Source: Melioribacteraceae bacterium
GTDB taxonomy: Bacteria; Bacteroidota; Ignavibacteria; Ignavibacteriales; Melioribacteraceae
Length of the DNA: 64,000 bases
Direction of reading: 5' to 3'
Assembly (NCBI GenBank): GCA_030584085.1
Contig: CP129490.1
Location: forward strand, 2,885,511 to 2,949,510
Part shown: positions 27,136 through 34,699 of the stretch, piece after piece
How positions within the stretch are numbered: the stretch's first letter is position 1
How the letters are laid out: each line of letters begins with the position of its first letter
Notes under the pieces: model-generated
Told to the model about the DNA's origin: nothing
The model's database searches: none
Seen by the model: only the letters and a program-made list of their open reading frames with translations
Made by a program: the position numbers and the translations under genes

Positions 27136-27773
27136 TACACACCTTTTTTATCGGGTTCCCAAATTATTTTATGCATTTGTAATTGATACCGCACATTAAT
27201 TTTATCTTCTAATATCCAATTTACTAAAGTAACCGGTTCAAGTTCTCCGAAAACAACCGAGAAAAGAACAGCACATTTTTTATCGAATTGATACTTTTCG
27301 ACTTGTTCTTTTGACCATTCATAATCTTCACGAGTGCCAATAACAAATTTTACTTCGTCAATTGGTTTTAGATGTTCAATATTCTCATATAAATTTTTCT
27401 TCATCATCCCGCTGGAAGGACATTTTAGATCGAGAATAATTCTTACTCTTTTATCAATCTCTGCGATTGGCAGACTTCCGCCAGTCTCCAGCATTACCTC
27501 AAAACCTTCATCGCATAATCTTTTCATCAATTCAATTGATTCATTTTGAACAAGTGGTTCACCACCGGTCACTTCAACCAAATTGCAGTTATATTTTTTT
27601 ACTTCCTTTATAACTTCATCAATCGATTTATCATATCCCTCATAAAAAGCATACTCGGTATCGCAATAAGTGCAGCGAAGATTGCAGTATGTCAGTCTGA
27701 TAAAAACACAAGGCAGACCGGCTTTTGTGCTCTCACCCTGAATAGAATGATAAATTTCGTTGATTTTAAGCAT
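27135..27773 (-). CDS. queE: 7-carboxy-7-deazaguanine synthase QueE (radical SAM)
   Basis: 212 residues. The N-terminal SIQGES motif is typical of QueE, and the radical-SAM cluster motif C-x3-C-x2-C uses Cys30, Cys34 and Cys37. The SAM-contacting VTGGEPL follows. It rearranges the QueD product to carboxydeazaguanine in the cytoplasm. A Bacteroidota-type promoter candidate lies 33-63 bases upstream. QueC, QueF and Tgt are not in the window, so the pathway is completed elsewhere. Confidence 0.95.
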   Translation of the reverse strand: MLKINEIYHSIQGESTKAGLPCVFIRLTYCNLRCTYCDTEYAFYEGYDKSIDEVIKEVKKYNCNLVEVTGGEPLVQNESIELMKRLCDEGFEVMLETGGSLPIAEIDKRVRIILDLKCPSSGMMKKNLYENIEHLKPIDEVKFVIGTREDYEWSKEQVEKYQFDKKCAVLFSVVFGELEPVTLVNWILEDKINVRYQLQMHKIIWEPDKKGV

Positions 27774-27805
27774 TTTTTGCAGCTTTCTCTTAAAAAATTG
27801 GAGGA

Positions 27806-27836
27806 CAAAAATAGTTATTAAATTGGTGAGATTAAA
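27806..27836 (-). promoter_or_regulatory. Bacteroidota-type promoter candidate for queE-queD
   Basis: Read on the minus strand, TATTTTTG (27813-27806) matches the -7 element TAnnTTTG. TTTA, one base off TTTG, lies about 19 bases upstream as the -33 element. The predicted transcript start is about 27 bases before the queE ATG. Confidence 0.45.
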
Positions 27837-27875
27837 GACTATACTTTGGTCAGGACTTTAAAAACACTAATTTTA

Positions 27876-27907
27876 TTTGCACAAAACTGGTAATACTCTT
27901 ATATTTG
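27876..27907 (+). promoter_or_regulatory. Bacteroidota-type promoter for rpsT
   Basis: TTTG (27876-27879) and TATATTTG (27900-27907) match both elements of the TTTG / TAnnTTTG promoter, with 20 bases between them. The start codon is 35 bases downstream of the -7 element. Confidence 0.75.
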
Positions 27908-27941
27908 TGGTCTATTAAAAATCTAATTTAGGGTTATAAGA

Positions 27942-28199
27942 ATGGCTAATCACGCTTCTGCTAAAAAGAGAGCGCGTCAAAACGAGACGAGACGAATAAG
28001 AAACAAAGCTATAAAATCTAAAGTAAATACTTTAGTTGGTAAAGTTTTGGATTCAACCGAAAAAGAACAAGCTGAAGTTGTATTAAAATCAGCGGTATCA
28101 GCAATCGATAAAGCTGCTTCAAAAGGTAAACTTCATAAAAATACAGCGGCAAGAAAAAAAGCAAGACTTACTAAGTTCGTTAATAAATTAGAAAAATAG
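27942..28199 (+). CDS. rpsT: 30S ribosomal protein S20
   Basis: 85 residues, rich in Lys, Arg and Ala, with the S20 N-terminal signature MANHASAKKRARQNE and the A-x-KG-xLHKNTAARKKARL segment near the C terminus. The usual length is 85-90. It binds 16S rRNA early in small-subunit assembly. It is monocistronic here, with a clear promoter before it and a strong hairpin terminator after it. Confidence 0.97.
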   Translation: MANHASAKKRARQNETRRIRNKAIKSKVNTLVGKVLDSTEKEQAEVVLKSAVSAIDKAASKGKLHKNTAARKKARLTKFVNKLEK

Positions 28200-28219
28200 T
28201 TTTACTTAATTTTATTCTT

Positions 28220-28249
28220 AAAAAGGAATGCAAAGCTGCATTCCTTTTT
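28220..28249. terminator. Rho-independent terminator, bidirectional
   Basis: Perfect 13-base arms AAAAAGGAATGCA and TGCATTCCTTTTT around an AAGC tetraloop, with T-rich and A-rich tracts either side. It lies between rpsT and the convergent transferase gene and can serve both. Confidence 0.9.
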
Positions 28250-28253
28250 CTTT

Positions 28254-29756
28254 TTAAATTTCTTTTATTCCTTCCCTACCGATTACTTCCGGAATATAAA
28301 AACCTATCTTGAATTGTGAACCATCTTTATTAGGATTAATCACATTTTTTCTTACTAACACCGAATGATAAATCAAAATATTATCGGCAATCTTCGATCC
28401 GAAAATATATGTTGTTCCTTTTATCTCCACATTATTTCCTATAGTAACCGGGTAATCGTCACTGCCGGTCATATTAACGCTGGATTCAATTCTTGAATTG
28501 TTGCCAATGGTAATATTCCCTTTGATGATATCTCCTTTCATGATCTCAACATTATCACCAACAAGAACTTGTTGTCCCTGGAAGCATGATATTTCGACGC
28601 CTTCACCAATGTTTACATTTTTACCGAGTACAATGTTATCTTTTACTATACACTCACGACCAAATGTGCATCCATAATTAACAGAAACTCCTTTACAAAT
28701 AAATGCTCCTCTTCCGACATGGATATCTAAAGGAGTGCCTTGTGAATCCATTTCCAATATTTTTTCGACTACATCATCGGCAATGTAAAAATCTTCTTCA
28801 TCTTCAATTTCGATTATATCTTTTATCTTATCATATACATGATTGCGGGCAATCTTCTCCATCTCTTTAAGAACAGACTTATTATTAAATCCCATTATAA
28901 CATGCTGCTGTATCGGACTTACAGCGCCAACCGATAATCCTTCTTCATTGAATAGATGAATTAAGTCTGTAAGATATATCTCCCCCTGTACATTATTGCT
29001 TTCTATTTCGTTGATAAGCTTAGCAAGATATTTATACTTGAAAGCGAAAACACCGGAATTAAATTCATTGTTCTCCAATAATTCCTGACGAGTAAAAGCG
29101 TATTTTTTTTCTTTAAATTCGATAATATGATTTTCGGTTTCGGACAGACTAAGAATATCTTTGTGCTCCATAATTTTAATAACTTGTCCGGCATCAGGAG
29201 ATTTATTTCCATTTACGTCGGTTTCTTTTACTCTTACAATTCTACCGTAATAATTTTCTTTATAGTCACCTTCGAAAAGTCCGGTTAAAACCATCATATC
29301 GGAATTGGATTTGTGGAATTCATCTTTAAATCTTGAGACTGTTTTCTCGTCAACCAACCCCATATCACCGGGGAAAACATAAACAATGCCATCATAATTT
29401 TTGTTTTCAATTTTTTCTAATGCAACCTGAACTGCATGACCGGTGCCTTGCTGCTCGGCTTGGTAAGCATAACTTCCGTATTCTCTTTTCCCCACTGTTT
29501 CTATAACGTTTTCAGCTTTAATTCCAATCACTACTATAATGTTTGCTGATTTTAGTCCCTTAGCACAAGCATCGAAAACTCTAGAGACTGTGGGCTCACC
29601 CCAAATTTTATGCAGCATTTTTGAACGATGTGATTTTATTCTTTTACCGTGACCGGCAGCTAAGATTATTGATGTCTCTTTTTTTGATGTGTCGAATTCG
29701 GCAGAATAAATTTTTATAAGCTCGTTAATATCAATTTCTGTTTTGGATTCTATCAT
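28254..29756 (-). CDS. GlmU-like sugar-1-phosphate nucleotidyltransferase with left-handed beta-helix
   Basis: 500 residues. The N-terminal nucleotidyltransferase domain has the phosphate-binding LAAGHGKR (32-39) followed by a lysine-containing KMLHKIWG stretch, and GDMGL later in the fold. From about residue 340 a left-handed beta-helix of hexapeptide repeats runs nearly to the C terminus. Architecture and spacing resemble GlmU, which makes UDP-GlcNAc from GlcN-1-P, but the N terminus is about 28 residues longer and the helix region diverges. A related sugar nucleotide rather than UDP-GlcNAc is possible. It is a single gene with no close neighbour on its strand. Confidence 0.75.
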   Translation of the reverse strand: MIESKTEIDINELIKIYSAEFDTSKKETSIILAAGHGKRIKSHRSKMLHKIWGEPTVSRVFDACAKGLKSANIIVVIGIKAENVIETVGKREYGSYAYQAEQQGTGHAVQVALEKIENKNYDGIVYVFPGDMGLVDEKTVSRFKDEFHKSNSDMMVLTGLFEGDYKENYYGRIVRVKETDVNGNKSPDAGQVIKIMEHKDILSLSETENHIIEFKEKKYAFTRQELLENNEFNSGVFAFKYKYLAKLINEIESNNVQGEIYLTDLIHLFNEEGLSVGAVSPIQQHVIMGFNNKSVLKEMEKIARNHVYDKIKDIIEIEDEEDFYIADDVVEKILEMDSQGTPLDIHVGRGAFICKGVSVNYGCTFGRECIVKDNIVLGKNVNIGEGVEISCFQGQQVLVGDNVEIMKGDIIKGNITIGNNSRIESSVNMTGSDDYPVTIGNNVEIKGTTYIFGSKIADNILIYHSVLVRKNVINPNKDGSQFKIGFYIPEVIGREGIKEI

Positions 29757-29790
29757 AATTATTACCTTTTTACATCCGTTTAGATTATGT

Positions 29791-29798
29791 TAAATTTG
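29791..29798 (+). promoter_or_regulatory. Candidate -7 element (TAAATTTG) for the 29860 operon
   Basis: TAAATTTG fits TAnnTTTG; the expected TTTG at -33 is only partly matched by a T run. It lies about 60 bases upstream of the start codon. Confidence 0.3.
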
Positions 29799-29859
29799 CT
29801 CTAATAATTTAGCAAATATTTTTCAGAAGTATGTTAAACGAATTAATAATGGGCAAAGA

Positions 29860-30312
29860 ATGAAATTAAAAATTATTCTTCTATTCTTCGTGTTAATGTT
29901 TCTAAATAGTTTTTCACAACCTTCAAATTTCGGTCTGGGATTAATGTTCGGGGAACCTTCCGGTATAAATGCAAAATACTGGGTAAGTGAAAATAACGCA
30001 GTTGTCGGTGGATTGGGTTGGCATTTCTTAGGTCGTGATGACGGTCTCTCAATTCACGCTGATTATTTATATCATATCGACAATACTTTTAATACTAATA
30101 TTAGTTTTCCATTATATTACGGTTTCGGTGTACGCTTAAGAAATGAAAAAGATAAATTCGGTTTAGGATTCAGAGGTGTCGGCGGAATATTATTTTACCC
30201 TGATAATATTCCAATGGATATCTTTCTGGAATTTGTCCCGGTATTCAGATTACTTCCTGAAACTAAGCTTGAAATAGATTTGGCTGTCGGTGCAAGATAT
30301 TACTTTAATTGA
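29860..30312 (+). CDS. Small outer-membrane beta-barrel protein (DUF3996-like)
   Basis: 150 residues: a signal peptide (residues 1 to about 20, SFSQ), then alternating hydrophobic/polar beta strands rich in Gly and aromatic residues, ending in ARYYFN with a C-terminal aromatic residue pattern typical of outer-membrane barrels. It resembles small eight-stranded barrels of the DUF3996 kind. The function is unknown. It is the first gene of a four-gene operon: the kinase start is 7 bases after its stop. Confidence 0.65.
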   Translation: MKLKIILLFFVLMFLNSFSQPSNFGLGLMFGEPSGINAKYWVSENNAVVGGLGWHFLGRDDGLSIHADYLYHIDNTFNTNISFPLYYGFGVRLRNEKDKFGLGFRGVGGILFYPDNIPMDIFLEFVPVFRLLPETKLEIDLAVGARYYFN

Positions 30313-30319
30313 GGAGTGC

Positions 30320-31465
30320 ATGGAAAAAACTATTACCACCTATTACGACTCACCGGAAAGAACATCAGACGAGAAAATTAATTCGGAATCTCAAAAACTT
30401 ATCAATCACAAAATTGTTCAAACATTGCTTGACGGGTTTCCTGAGTTGGCGGTTATACTTGATAAAAACAGACAGATTGTTGCCGCTAACAAAAAGGCAA
30501 TTGCCGGTTTCAGAAAATCAAGTTTTGAAGAGCTAAAAGGAAAACGTGTAGGTGAAGCAATCTCTTGCATTCATAGTGATGAAATGGGAAAAGATTCATG
30601 CGGAACATCGAAATTTTGCGCGGAATGCGGTGCTGCCCACGCAATTAAATTTACTAATGAAAACAAGTTATCCTCTGAAGAGGAGTGCCGAATTATCAGC
30701 GAACTCAGTCAGAAGGAAGAATCATTTGATTTCAAGGTAAATACATCTTTACTAGATATAGATGAAGAACAATATACTATCTTTGCAATCAGAGACATTT
30801 CCGGCGATAAGCGACGTCAAGCACTAGAAAGAATTTTTTTTCATGATGTTTTAAACACTGCTTCGGTTGTTAACAATTTTTCATTACTATTGAAAGATGC
30901 GGAAGAAGATGAATTTGATGAAATTCTCCCGCCGCTTATAGAATCATCCGATCAACTAATTCAAGAGATTTTAACTCAACGTGATCTGAGAAATGCGGAA
31001 GACGGAAAATTGTCGGTTGATTTTCAAACTACGGAAGTAAATGACATTTTAAGAAAAGTTTACTCACAATATTCCAAGCATCAACTTACAAAAGACAAGA
31101 AGTTGACCTTAGCCGAAAGTGATCCATTTATAAAAGTAAACACAGATAAAAAACTTTTAGTTAGATGTTTTGGCAACTTAGTTAAAAACGCAATTGAAGC
31201 TTCTTCAAAAAATGATGAGATAAAAATATATTCTACAATTGATAACGATCATATTATTTTCTCCGTCCAAAATCCACAAATTATTCCCGAGGTCATTCAA
31301 TTACAAATATTTCAACGTTCGTTTTCCACAAAAGGTTATGGAAGAGGAATTGGCACATACAGTGTAAAACTTTTAGTCGAACAATATCTTAGTGGTGAAG
31401 TTTTCTTTACTTCCCAAAAACCGGAAGGAACTATTTTTAGTATTAAAATAAATCGTAATGTTTAA
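30320..31465 (+). CDS. PAS-domain histidine kinase with cysteine motif
   Basis: 381 residues from the ATG at 30320, which has GAGGAG upstream; the frame opens earlier at a poor TTG. The PAS domain (about 30-150) contains four cysteines, Cys83, Cys94, Cys100 and Cys103 (C-x10-C-x5-C-x2-C), suggesting a metal or redox site. The phosphorylation site is probably His175 in FFHDVLN. The HATPase keeps its N-box (NLVKNAIEAS), but the DxGxG element is replaced by VQNPQIIP; FSTKGYGRGIGTYS matches the later ATP-lid and G2 region. This layout occurs in a known kinase subgroup. No response regulator is adjacent. Confidence 0.82.
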   Translation: MEKTITTYYDSPERTSDEKINSESQKLINHKIVQTLLDGFPELAVILDKNRQIVAANKKAIAGFRKSSFEELKGKRVGEAISCIHSDEMGKDSCGTSKFCAECGAAHAIKFTNENKLSSEEECRIISELSQKEESFDFKVNTSLLDIDEEQYTIFAIRDISGDKRRQALERIFFHDVLNTASVVNNFSLLLKDAEEDEFDEILPPLIESSDQLIQEILTQRDLRNAEDGKLSVDFQTTEVNDILRKVYSQYSKHQLTKDKKLTLAESDPFIKVNTDKKLLVRCFGNLVKNAIEASSKNDEIKIYSTIDNDHIIFSVQNPQIIPEVIQLQIFQRSFSTKGYGRGIGTYSVKLLVEQYLSGEVFFTSQKPEGTIFSIKINRNV

Positions 31466-31467
31466 GA

Positions 31468-31758
31468 ATGGCTTATTATTTTATCGCAAATATTAGAATT
31501 AAGGATGAGAAGGAATATAATAATTACTTAAAGAGCGTTGACCATGTTTTCGCAAAATATAATGGCAAATATTTAGCTTCGGATAATGATCCCGTTATAC
31601 TTGAAGGAAATTGGAATTACTCTCGGACCGTAGTTATTCAATTTGAAAATAAAAATGATTTTGAGAATTGGTATTATTCAGATGAATATCAGAAAATTTT
31701 AAAGCACCGATTAACAGCAGCAAATTGCGATACAATTTTAATAAAGGGTAACAGTTAA
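31468..31758 (+). CDS. DUF1330-type dimeric alpha-beta barrel protein
   Basis: 96 residues. The sequence follows the DUF1330 pattern: a first strand (YYFIANIRI), a helix with YNNYLKSV, then ILEGNW, VVIQFENKNDFENWY and SDEYQKIL. Members are small ferredoxin-like (dimeric alpha-beta barrel) proteins of unknown function. It starts two bases after the kinase stop, in the same operon. Confidence 0.8.
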   Translation: MAYYFIANIRIKDEKEYNNYLKSVDHVFAKYNGKYLASDNDPVILEGNWNYSRTVVIQFENKNDFENWYYSDEYQKILKHRLTAANCDTILIKGNS

Positions 31759-31760
31759 AT

Positions 31761-32195
31761 ATGAAAACAACAGATGAGCCAATTATAGTTGAAGAAGAAT
31801 TTAACCAACCGACTTCCAAAGTTTGGAAAGCAATCACCGAAGTTGATCAGATGAAGAAGTGGTTTTTCACTAATATCCTGGATTTTAAACCGGAGATTGG
31901 ATTTGAAACTCAATTTAATGTGAGCTCCGGCGAAAGAGATTTTTTGCATCTCTGGAAAATTGTTGAAGTCACCCCCAACAAATTAATAAAGTACAATTGG
32001 AAGTATAAAGATTACTCCGGTGATTCGTTTGTTACATTTGAGTTAGAAGATCATGGAAGTAAATCATTGTTAAGAGTAACCACAGAGGTTATTGAAGATT
32101 TTTCGGATGATATACCGGAGTTTAAACCCGAAAGTTGTAAAGGTGGATGGGAATATTTTATTCAAAATAGTCTGAAAAGTTACTTGGATTCTTAA
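31761..32195 (+). CDS. SRPBCC/AHSA1-family protein
   Basis: 144 residues with the START-like fold pattern of the AHSA1 group: an N-terminal VEEEFNQPTSKVWKAIT, then MKKWFFT, a central beta sheet (KLIKYNWKYKDYSGDSFVTFEL) and a C-terminal helix with GGWEYFIQNSLKSYL. Such proteins bind hydrophobic ligands or act as cochaperone-like factors. It begins two bases after the DUF1330 gene and ends the operon. Confidence 0.82.
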   Translation: MKTTDEPIIVEEEFNQPTSKVWKAITEVDQMKKWFFTNILDFKPEIGFETQFNVSSGERDFLHLWKIVEVTPNKLIKYNWKYKDYSGDSFVTFELEDHGSKSLLRVTTEVIEDFSDDIPEFKPESCKGGWEYFIQNSLKSYLDS

Positions 32196-32298
32196 TCTTT
32201 TCTGATTTCTTCTAATTCACTTTAGGCCATTTTGGCGCTTAAACTCAACATTCAGCAAGACATCGAAAATAAAATTAGGTTACTAAAGGAATTTAATC

Positions 32299-32306
32299 TA
32301 TATTTG
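32299..32306 (+). promoter_or_regulatory. Candidate -7 element for the cold-shock gene, giving a long 5' leader
   Basis: TATATTTG matches TAnnTTTG. The -33 position reads TTAG instead of TTTG. If used, the transcript would have a leader of about 135-140 bases before the ATG at 32450, like the long regulatory leaders of cold-shock mRNAs. Confidence 0.4.
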
Positions 32307-32449
32307 GAGCTGTACGGCAGTATCTTAAAAATGTAAACCCGCAGTAAGTGGTAATGTAGAAGTAGAAGTAATTCGAAAATCCCCCAGTACAATTTTAGAG
32401 CCCTGTCAAAAACAATACAATTTATAATTTACAAAAAGGAGCATCTGTT

Positions 32450-32662
32450 ATGGCAGAGCGCAAACAAGGATCAGTAAAATGGTTCAACAGTACTAAAGGT
32501 TTTGGTTTCATTCAACAAGCTAGCGGCGATGATGTATTTGTACATTTCAAAGCAATTGCCGGCGACGGTTACAAATCACTTGAAGAAAATGATAGAGTTG
32601 AATATTCTGTTACTGAAGGTCCAAAAGGTCTTCAAGCAGCTGACGTAAGAGTAATCAACTAA
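32450..32662 (+). CDS. Cold-shock domain protein (CspA family)
   Basis: 70 residues covering a single cold-shock domain. RNP1 (KGFGFIQ) and RNP2 (DVFVHF) are intact, and the N-terminal KQGSVKWFN is typical. It is an OB-fold RNA/ssDNA chaperone. A strong AAAAAGGAG Shine-Dalgarno precedes the ATG, a 254-base leader region is upstream, and a terminator follows. The leader may be regulatory. Confidence 0.95.
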   Translation: MAERKQGSVKWFNSTKGFGFIQQASGDDVFVHFKAIAGDGYKSLEENDRVEYSVTEGPKGLQAADVRVIN

Positions 32663-32685
32663 CATATACGTTTATTATTGTACTT

Positions 32686-32712
32686 AAATCCCGGCTTTGT
32701 CCGGGATTTTTT
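32686..32712 (+). terminator. Rho-independent terminator after the cold-shock gene
   Basis: Arms AAATCCCGG and CCGGGATTT around a short CTTTGT loop, followed by a T run. Confidence 0.88.
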
Positions 32713-32841
32713 ATTTTAAAGAAATCAGCATTAAAAAAGAACTCATAATTCAATCAATTTATTAGAGAATAATAATTAAGTAGCTTGCTAAGTTTTTTCT
32801 GTCTAAATTGTACTTAAGCAAGAACAGAAGAATCCAAACTA

Positions 32842-33222
32842 ATGAAATATTCCGTTACATATTTACCCAAAGATGAATACATACTTATAAAAGTTACTGG
32901 TAGAATTAACTTTCAAGCAGCCGAGCAATATTCAAAAGATACAATTAAGCTAGCACAAGAAAATTTGTGTAATAAATTTCTTATCGATCATACCGAGACA
33001 ACATTGAAGGAAGGTGTTTATCGTTTGCACACATCAGGTGAAGAGCTTCAGGAGTTTGGATTTACTGATAAAGATCGAATTGCCATTATTATTGCCAATA
33101 CAAAAAAGAAAAGCGATATACCGGATGCTTCAAATCAGAATAGCCGTTTTTGTGTTGTAAAATACTTTATGGAAAAAGATTTATCCGAAGCATTAAATTG
33201 GTTACAAACTAACGAGAATTAA
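32842..33222 (+). CDS. STAS/SpoIIAA-like single-domain protein
   Basis: 126 residues. A beta-alpha-beta pattern starts with YSVTYLPKDEYILIKVTGRI, followed by a helix, then KFLIDHTET and IAIIIANTK. This resembles the SpoIIAA-like/STAS fold family; no phosphorylatable Ser/Thr loop can be pointed to with certainty. It could take part in partner-switching, but no kinase is adjacent. Its 20-base upstream sequence lacks a strong Shine-Dalgarno. Confidence 0.55.
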   Translation: MKYSVTYLPKDEYILIKVTGRINFQAAEQYSKDTIKLAQENLCNKFLIDHTETTLKEGVYRLHTSGEELQEFGFTDKDRIAIIIANTKKKSDIPDASNQNSRFCVVKYFMEKDLSEALNWLQTNEN

Positions 33223-33249
33223 TTAAAGCAACACAGAACCGGAGATAAA

Positions 33250-33378
33250 ATGAGTAAAGGTCAGAATGTTAAAAAGAATACAAAAAAAACCCCTCTGCTT
33301 ACAAAAAAAGAAAAGAAAAATGCAAAGCGAGATAAAAAGAATAATGATTTAACTAAATCAAAGCATATCCCACTTTAG
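33250..33378 (+). CDS. Very small lysine-rich protein (42 residues)
   Basis: A complete 43-codon frame with a GGAGA Shine-Dalgarno at 33241-33245 and an ATG at 33250. The product begins MSKGQNVKKNTKKTP, and 18 of its 42 residues are lysine. Its strongly basic, low-complexity sequence resembles small proteins common in Bacteroidota that start MSKGQ and may bind nucleic acid (inference). It lies 27 bases downstream of the STAS-like gene and just before the convergent end of the carotenoid operon. Confidence 0.65.
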   Translation: MSKGQNVKKNTKKTPLLTKKEKKNAKRDKKNNDLTKSKHIPL

Positions 33379-33403
33379 TAGATTTGTTCAAAATTTGTAA
33401 TAC

Positions 33404-34072
33404 CTATTTCATCTTATAAAGCTGCCACCATGGAATGTGAACATCATCGTGATGTTCAAAATGATAACCAAAAAAGTAACAAGTCAGCATCGCCCATAAA
33501 TGATTTTTCTTTTGAGTTCTTGCTTTGTGTGGTTCCATATTATCTTCATGCGGTTTTCTATGCGGTAAATATGTTCCGAAATAAAACAACTGCATTGATC
33601 CAAGAAATGCGGGAATTACCCAAAACACCCAAATGTTAATCTCGGGAAACCAAAGTTTTAAAACATTGAAAATTATTGCCATCATAACCAACTGAAGTAC
33701 TGTAGCATATCTGATCATGAAAGTTGAGTACCACACAAAAAAGTTCTGGGATTTAATGGAGTAATCCGGATCCTTTTCGGTTCCCGGAAATTTGTGATGC
33801 AGAAAATGATTCTTCACTAAACGATTGTAAGACAAAGCTGCAAATAGAAATGTAGAAATCTGACCGATTATTTTGTTTACTTTATAATTTTTACTGACTA
33901 GTCTATGCATGGCATCATGCCCGGTGATAAATAATCCGGTGTATAGATATGCTTGCAAAAAGACATGAAAGTAAATCCATGGATTAGTGAAATTGATTTC
34001 TAAATAATTTAGAGAATAAAATAAATGTATTCCCCAAATTACTATGATCGATATGGCAATTGTTACACCCAT
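33404..34072 (-). CDS. crtW: CrtW-type beta-carotene ketolase
   Basis: 222 residues, an integral-membrane di-iron oxygenase. Histidine boxes are HDAMH (52-56), NHFLHH (88-93), LPHR preceded by FYFGTY, and near the C terminus FGYHFEHHDD ... PWW. This set and the FYFGTYLPHR stretch are typical of CrtW, which adds a 4-keto group to the beta-ionone ring. One position of the third box (HFEHH instead of HHEHH) differs from the common form. It is the last gene of the carotenoid operon; its start follows the cruF-like stop with a gap of three bases. A hydroxylase (CrtZ-like) function is less likely because of the LPHR motif. Confidence 0.85.
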   Translation of the reverse strand: MGVTIAISIIVIWGIHLFYSLNYLEINFTNPWIYFHVFLQAYLYTGLFITGHDAMHRLVSKNYKVNKIIGQISTFLFAALSYNRLVKNHFLHHKFPGTEKDPDYSIKSQNFFVWYSTFMIRYATVLQLVMMAIIFNVLKLWFPEINIWVFWVIPAFLGSMQLFYFGTYLPHRKPHEDNMEPHKARTQKKNHLWAMLTCYFFGYHFEHHDDVHIPWWQLYKMK

Positions 34073-34075
34073 TTT

Positions 34076-34699
34076 TTATAACATAATATTTAATGAAAGA
34101 AAAAAGAATATTTGTATAGCAAAGTAATGAATAGGGATGGTGGACTTTACTTCAATTTTGGACTGCATAAAAAAGAAAACAGCTAATAATGAAATAGCGT
34201 ACCACGCTAAATAATTCTGTACTGGTATCTCACCTCTAAACCACATCCAATAATTTAATTTTATTGCAACAGGTTCTAGGAAAAAATCGAATAGAACTGT
34301 AAGCAATGGAGTAAATAATACAATAAGAAAGTTATTGGAAATAAATTTGCTAGAAAGAAGAACTCCACCCAAAATTACTAAAACCCAGTTAAATCCTATT
34401 ATGAGAGGGGTTTCAAAAAGTTTAGGACCTAATACATCTCCATATTCATAAGAACCAAAAAGTAAGCCGGTCTTCACTCCAAACACTTCCAATGCAAACG
34501 TGACGATATATACGATAACAATCCATTTAACGAGCGTAATATTGTGAGGTAAAACTTTGCTAAGGACAATACCACCTGTTAGAAGTAATGTATATGGAGT
34601 CAACATCAACATGTATTCTCTAGTTGGAGTAAAGAGATGTCCGATAATGCCAACTGCATAAACCACATATAAGACTATCAGTGTAGATTTATGACTCAA
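34076..34699 (-). CDS. cruF: CruF-type carotenoid 1',2'-hydratase
   Basis: 207 residues with about six or seven transmembrane segments. The conserved polar motifs of the CruF/bisanhydrobacterioruberin hydratase family are seen as FGVKTGLLFGSYEYG, FLEPVA and NYLAWYA. The family adds water across the terminal double bond of a psi end group, leaving a tertiary 1'-hydroxyl that can be glycosylated. Its start overlaps the stop of the glycosyltransferase gene by 11 bases. Confidence 0.82.
   Translation of the reverse strand: MSHKSTLIVLYVVYAVGIIGHLFTPTREYMLMLTPYTLLLTGGIVLSKVLPHNITLVKWIVIVYIVTFALEVFGVKTGLLFGSYEYGDVLGPKLFETPLIIGFNWVLVILGGVLLSSKFISNNFLIVLFTPLLTVLFDFFLEPVAIKLNYWMWFRGEIPVQNYLAWYAISLLAVFFFMQSKIEVKSTIPIHYFAIQIFFFLSLNIML

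Noticed and set aside
28254-29756. Calling this gene glmU outright
   Set aside because: The N-terminal domain and the beta-helix fit, but the longer N terminus and divergent C-terminal region leave the acetyltransferase function uncertain.
32232-32336. A possible 34-codon upstream frame before the cold-shock gene
   Set aside because: Needs a TTG start with no Shine-Dalgarno and overlaps the candidate promoter; no sign of conservation can be seen.
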